Shown here piece after piece: positions 5,955 through 7,290 of a DNA stretch of 7,290 nt. This DNA comes from an uncultured Eubacteriales bacterium. GTDB taxonomy: Bacteria > Bacillota_A > Clostridia > Oscillospirales > Acutalibacteraceae. The stretch lies in contig CAKSGI010000088.1 in NCBI GenBank assembly GCA_934454005.1, positions 1-7,290 of the forward strand, read 5' to 3'. Position 1 is the first letter of the stretch. Every line of letters begins with the position of its first letter. The notes under the pieces were generated by a model that worked only from the letters and a program-made list of their open reading frames with translations, did no database searches and was not told the origin of the DNA. The translations under genes were made by a program, and so were the position numbers.

Positions 5955-6380
5955 ATGAAAAGAAATAAAAAAGATTCTCAAATATTCAAACATAATAACA
6001 AGGAAAGATTATGCTTTTGTTGCAATACGTTACAAGGTCACAAAGATGATATACAAGTTTTCAAAATAAACAATAGAGAATATGGTTCTATTTTTGATGG
6101 CGATGAAATGGAAATACAACTATGTCCTGAATGTGCGAAAAAAGTAAAACAGGAATGGTTTGATGAAACACCAGAATACGATGAGGATAATATAGAAGTG
6201 TACAAGTTGGAAGATAAAATAAGAGAATTTATAGATACCAATATTACGGTTGTAGAAAACCTAGAATATATATATAATTGTCCTAATCGTCTAATGATAC
6301 CTCCTAAAATAGATAGGGATGATTGGATTAAAACAGAGATGACATTGAAAAATATAAAAAGTAGACTTCAATGGTTTTAA
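5955..6380 (+). CDS. Zinc-ribbon protein of unknown function
   Basis: The product is 141 aa. The N-terminus is basic (MKRNKKD, then HNNKER), followed by a probable four-Cys zinc ribbon: C20/C23 in LCFCCNTL (C22 lies between) and C57/C60 in LCPECAKKV. An acidic insert lies in the loop (FDGDEMEI). The rest is acidic and helical, with a lone C109 and the ending WIKTEMTLKNIKSRLQWF. Such ribbons usually bind nucleic acid or mediate protein contacts; nothing more specific is visible. The start is ATG with a G-rich ribosome site, AGGGGG (5941-5946), 8 nt upstream, preceded by a second GGGAG (5935-5939). The gene has its own operator-bearing promoter. Its Cys layout, starting at the same residue numbers, recurs in the broken gene at 7004-7212, so the two may be paralogs. 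Confidence 0.75.
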   Translation: MKRNKKDSQIFKHNNKERLCFCCNTLQGHKDDIQVFKINNREYGSIFDGDEMEIQLCPECAKKVKQEWFDETPEYDEDNIEVYKLEDKIREFIDTNITVVENLEYIYNCPNRLMIPPKIDRDDWIKTEMTLKNIKSRLQWF

Positions 6381-6411
6381 TGAATAAACTTTACAAAGGA
6401 TGGTGTTATAA

Positions 6412-6576
6412 GTGCATAAACTGCAAATTGAACAAATAAAAGAGAATTTAGATGACATATATACTAAACTTATGAATAATAAAAGCATAAATAAGAAAGA
6501 TGTAGTATCTATGATGAATGAAATAGAAAGATTAACATTTATTTTGTTAAACACTATAGAAATGTCAAAATGTTAA
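6412..6576 (+). CDS. 54-aa helical protein of unknown function (GTG start)
   Basis: The frame opens with GTG at 6412, with AAAGGA (6395-6400) and GGTG (6402-6405) upstream. It encodes a largely helical, amphipathic peptide: HKLQIEQIKENLDDIYTKLM, a short turn with NKSINKKD, then VVSMMNEIERLTFILLNTIE. It looks like a two-helix hairpin or short coiled coil with mixed charge. It has no motif, and only one Cys, at the C-terminus. It begins 31 nt after the zinc-ribbon gene and is probably co-transcribed with it. The family is not recognised. The ribosome site, codon use and full filling of the gap support a real gene. Confidence 0.6.
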   Translation: MHKLQIEQIKENLDDIYTKLMNNKSINKKDVVSMMNEIERLTFILLNTIEMSKC

Positions 6577-6583
6577 TCTTTAA

Positions 6584-6616
6584 TTTGTTCTAGGGTTATT
6601 TTAACTCTAGCTCAAA
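6584..6616 (+). terminator. Stem-loop after the 54-aa gene (weak terminator or mRNA element)
   Basis: CTAGGGTTA (6590-6598) pairs with TAACTCTAG (6602-6610), 9 bp with one G-T pair around TTT. After a 2-by-2 internal loop, TTTG (6584-6587) pairs with CAAA (6613-6616). Only TATTTATATT follows, not a clean U-run. It lies 8 nt past the stop of the 54-aa gene and before the membrane-protein gene, so it may limit read-through. Confidence 0.45.
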
Positions 6617-6621
6617 TATTT

Positions 6622-6636
6622 ATATTAAAATTTAAA
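6622..6636 (+). repeat. Partial copy of the A/T boundary repeat
   Basis: ATATTAAAATTTAAA matches the first 15 nt of the 22-nt repeat at 109-130. It then diverges into the ribosome site GAAGGGA (6640-6646) of the membrane-protein gene. No promoter boxes follow it. Confidence 0.45.
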
Positions 6637-6654
6637 GTAGAAGGGAATAATAAA

Positions 6655-6990
6655 ATGTTAAGACAAGCTATTATGAAAAGTATAATATATGTTGGAGCAA
6701 TATTTGGGATTTCAAATTGTTTTATAGGATTTAAGATATTTAATATAATTATGGCGACTATATGTATTTTTGCTTTATACATAGATGCGGTAGTATATTT
6801 TAAAGATTTAAAATGCAAAAGAACAGTATTAAATGTGTTCTTAAAAATATTGTTGTTATTAATGTCTTATAAAGGTGGGTTATATTTAAGCAACTTAGCT
6901 TTTGGGCAAATAGGTTGCTTAATGTTGATAATAGTTATATTAACTACAATATTTAATAAGATATATTATACATTAGATAGAGAAAATTGA
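6655..6990 (+). CDS. Small integral membrane protein, four predicted helices
   Basis: The product is 111 aa. The start is ATG 6655, 8 nt after GAAGGGA, and the stop is TGA. Hydrophobic segments lie at about residues 8-26 (KSIIYVGAIFGISNCFIGF), 28-48 (IFNIIMATICIFALYIDAVVY), 58-71 (VLNVFLKILLLLM) and 82-101 (AFGQIGCLMLIIVILTTIFN). The short charged loop KDLKCKRT at 50-57 separates two helical pairs. There is no cleavable signal sequence and no catalytic or transport motif. By size it could be a holin-like, immunity or superinfection-exclusion protein, but there is no adjacent endolysin and the context is nucleotide metabolism and small proteins, so I assign no role. An antisense open frame at 6612-6818 is a shadow of it. 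Confidence 0.7.
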   Translation: MLRQAIMKSIIYVGAIFGISNCFIGFKIFNIIMATICIFALYIDAVVYFKDLKCKRTVLNVFLKILLLLMSYKGGLYLSNLAFGQIGCLMLIIVILTTIFNKIYYTLDREN

Positions 6991-7003
6991 AAAGTGATTT
7001 AAA

Positions 7004-7212
7004 ATGAATTTTATTAATGGAGAAAGAAATGATCGAGTTAAACAAAGAAAAATAATACTTGTTTTAGTTGTGGGCTTAAGACTGAAGTTATAAATATACA
7101 TTTCCAAAAACCTAAAATGACAACAGGTAACTATATTAATTTATGTCCTAAATGTTCGCAAGAATTGATAACAAGATTAAAGAATTTTAAAGAATATAGT
7201 AGCAATGCCTAA
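7004..7212 (+). pseudogene. Zinc-ribbon gene with a frame change in an A-run
   Basis: ATG 7004 opens 29 codons that stop at 7091-7093, but the clear coding signal is in another frame from 7042 to 7212: NNTCFSCG, then YINLCPKCSQELITRLKNFKEYSSNA and TAA. That second frame has no start codon before ATG 7117. A single -1 step at the five-A run (7048-7052) joins them into a 69-aa protein with C20/C23 and C48/C51 as a zinc ribbon, closely like the layout of the 141-aa protein encoded at 5955. The lesion may be a real mutation, a sequencing error in a homopolymer, or a programmed or transcriptional slip. The upstream ribosome site is weak (AAAGTGA, 6991-6997). The stop lies in the loop of the following terminator. 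The function would be that of a small nucleic-acid- or protein-binding zinc protein. Confidence 0.65.
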
Positions 7213-7230
7213 ATGGCATTGCTTTTTATT
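7201..7230 (+). terminator. Rho-independent terminator
   Basis: AGCAATGCC (7201-7209) and GGCATTGCT (7215-7223) form a perfect 9-bp stem around TAAAT, followed by TTTTT (7223-7227). It ends the unit that contains the zinc-ribbon, membrane and broken zinc-ribbon genes. The loop contains the TAA (7210-7212) of the preceding reading frame. Confidence 0.9.
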
Positions 7231-7242
7231 TTAAAAATATAT

Positions 7243-7290
7243 ATTAAAATTTAAAATTAATATTGACAATTAATTCAAAATGGTTTATAA
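7243..7290 (+). promoter_or_regulatory. Promoter with A/T upstream element, firing out of the window
   Basis: The -35 box is a consensus TTGACA (7263-7268). After a 17-nt spacer comes TATAA at 7286-7290, cut by the window edge. The 20 nt before the -35 (7243-7262) match the repeat at 111-130 at 18 of 20 positions and abut the -35 exactly as in the other two copies. The gene it drives is not in the window. Confidence 0.75.

Noticed and set aside
6038..6241. Antisense open frame of 67 codons, Ser/Ile-rich
   Set aside because: It is nested in the zinc-ribbon gene at 5955-6380, and its Ser-rich composition is that of a complement frame.
6291..6554. Antisense open frame of 87 codons resembling a membrane protein
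   Set aside because: It overlaps the ends of two + strand genes. Its hydrophobicity arises from the complement of Lys/Glu/Asn-rich codons.
6612..6818. Antisense open frame of 68 codons
   Set aside because: It overlaps the membrane-protein gene and the boundary repeat and has no supporting ribosome site; every other gene is on the + strand.

Overview
This window looks like part of a low-GC, strictly anaerobic Firmicutes (Clostridium-like) bacteriophage, prophage or phage-plasmid. The reasons are a very AT-rich sequence, GGAG-type ribosome sites, all genes on the + strand with short gaps, many small proteins of unknown function, and a nucleotide-supply set: a class III (anaerobic) ribonucleotide reductase with its activase, a dUTPase of the SPbeta YosS type, and a P-loop kinase-like protein. 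No structural, integrase, replication or tRNA gene is visible. TAA, TAG and TGA all end plausible genes, so I assume the standard code. The host is inferred from composition and gene types, not proven.

Layout. 1-208: a rho-independent terminator of an upstream gene, then a strong promoter with an A/T-rich upstream element. 209-1403: an HD-domain protein, a Cys-rich C-terminal zinc-binding-like protein and a 68-aa unknown. 1404-1534: a tiny possible Cys-containing ORF. 1535-1927: a small acidic protein whose frame is cut by an in-frame TAA, with 20 plausible codons after it. 1962-2501: P-loop kinase-like protein, followed by a hairpin. 2579-5218: nrdD-nrdG. 5309-5844: a second promoter of the same design and the dUTPase. 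5866-5911: a third promoter, overlaid by a direct repeat and a perfect 11-bp inverted repeat. 5955-6990: a zinc-ribbon protein, a 54-aa GTG-start ORF and a four-helix membrane protein. 7004-7230: a second zinc-ribbon gene that needs a one-base frame change in an A-run, with its terminator. 7243-7290: a promoter firing out of the window.

Functionally, NrdD/NrdG make dNTPs from NTPs without oxygen, the kinase-like protein may phosphorylate a (deoxy)nucleotide, the dUTPase removes dUTP and yields dUMP for thymidylate synthesis, and the HD protein may be a nucleotide or phosphoester hydrolase. This is a typical early-gene set that feeds phage DNA synthesis. The most unusual signals are not protein families. 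They are a 20-nt A/T element repeated at gene boundaries, which in three cases abuts a -35 box at exactly the same distance; an operator-like palindrome; two small genes with apparent reading-frame lesions; and an NrdG whose cysteine motif is spaced CX5CX2C instead of CX3CX2C.
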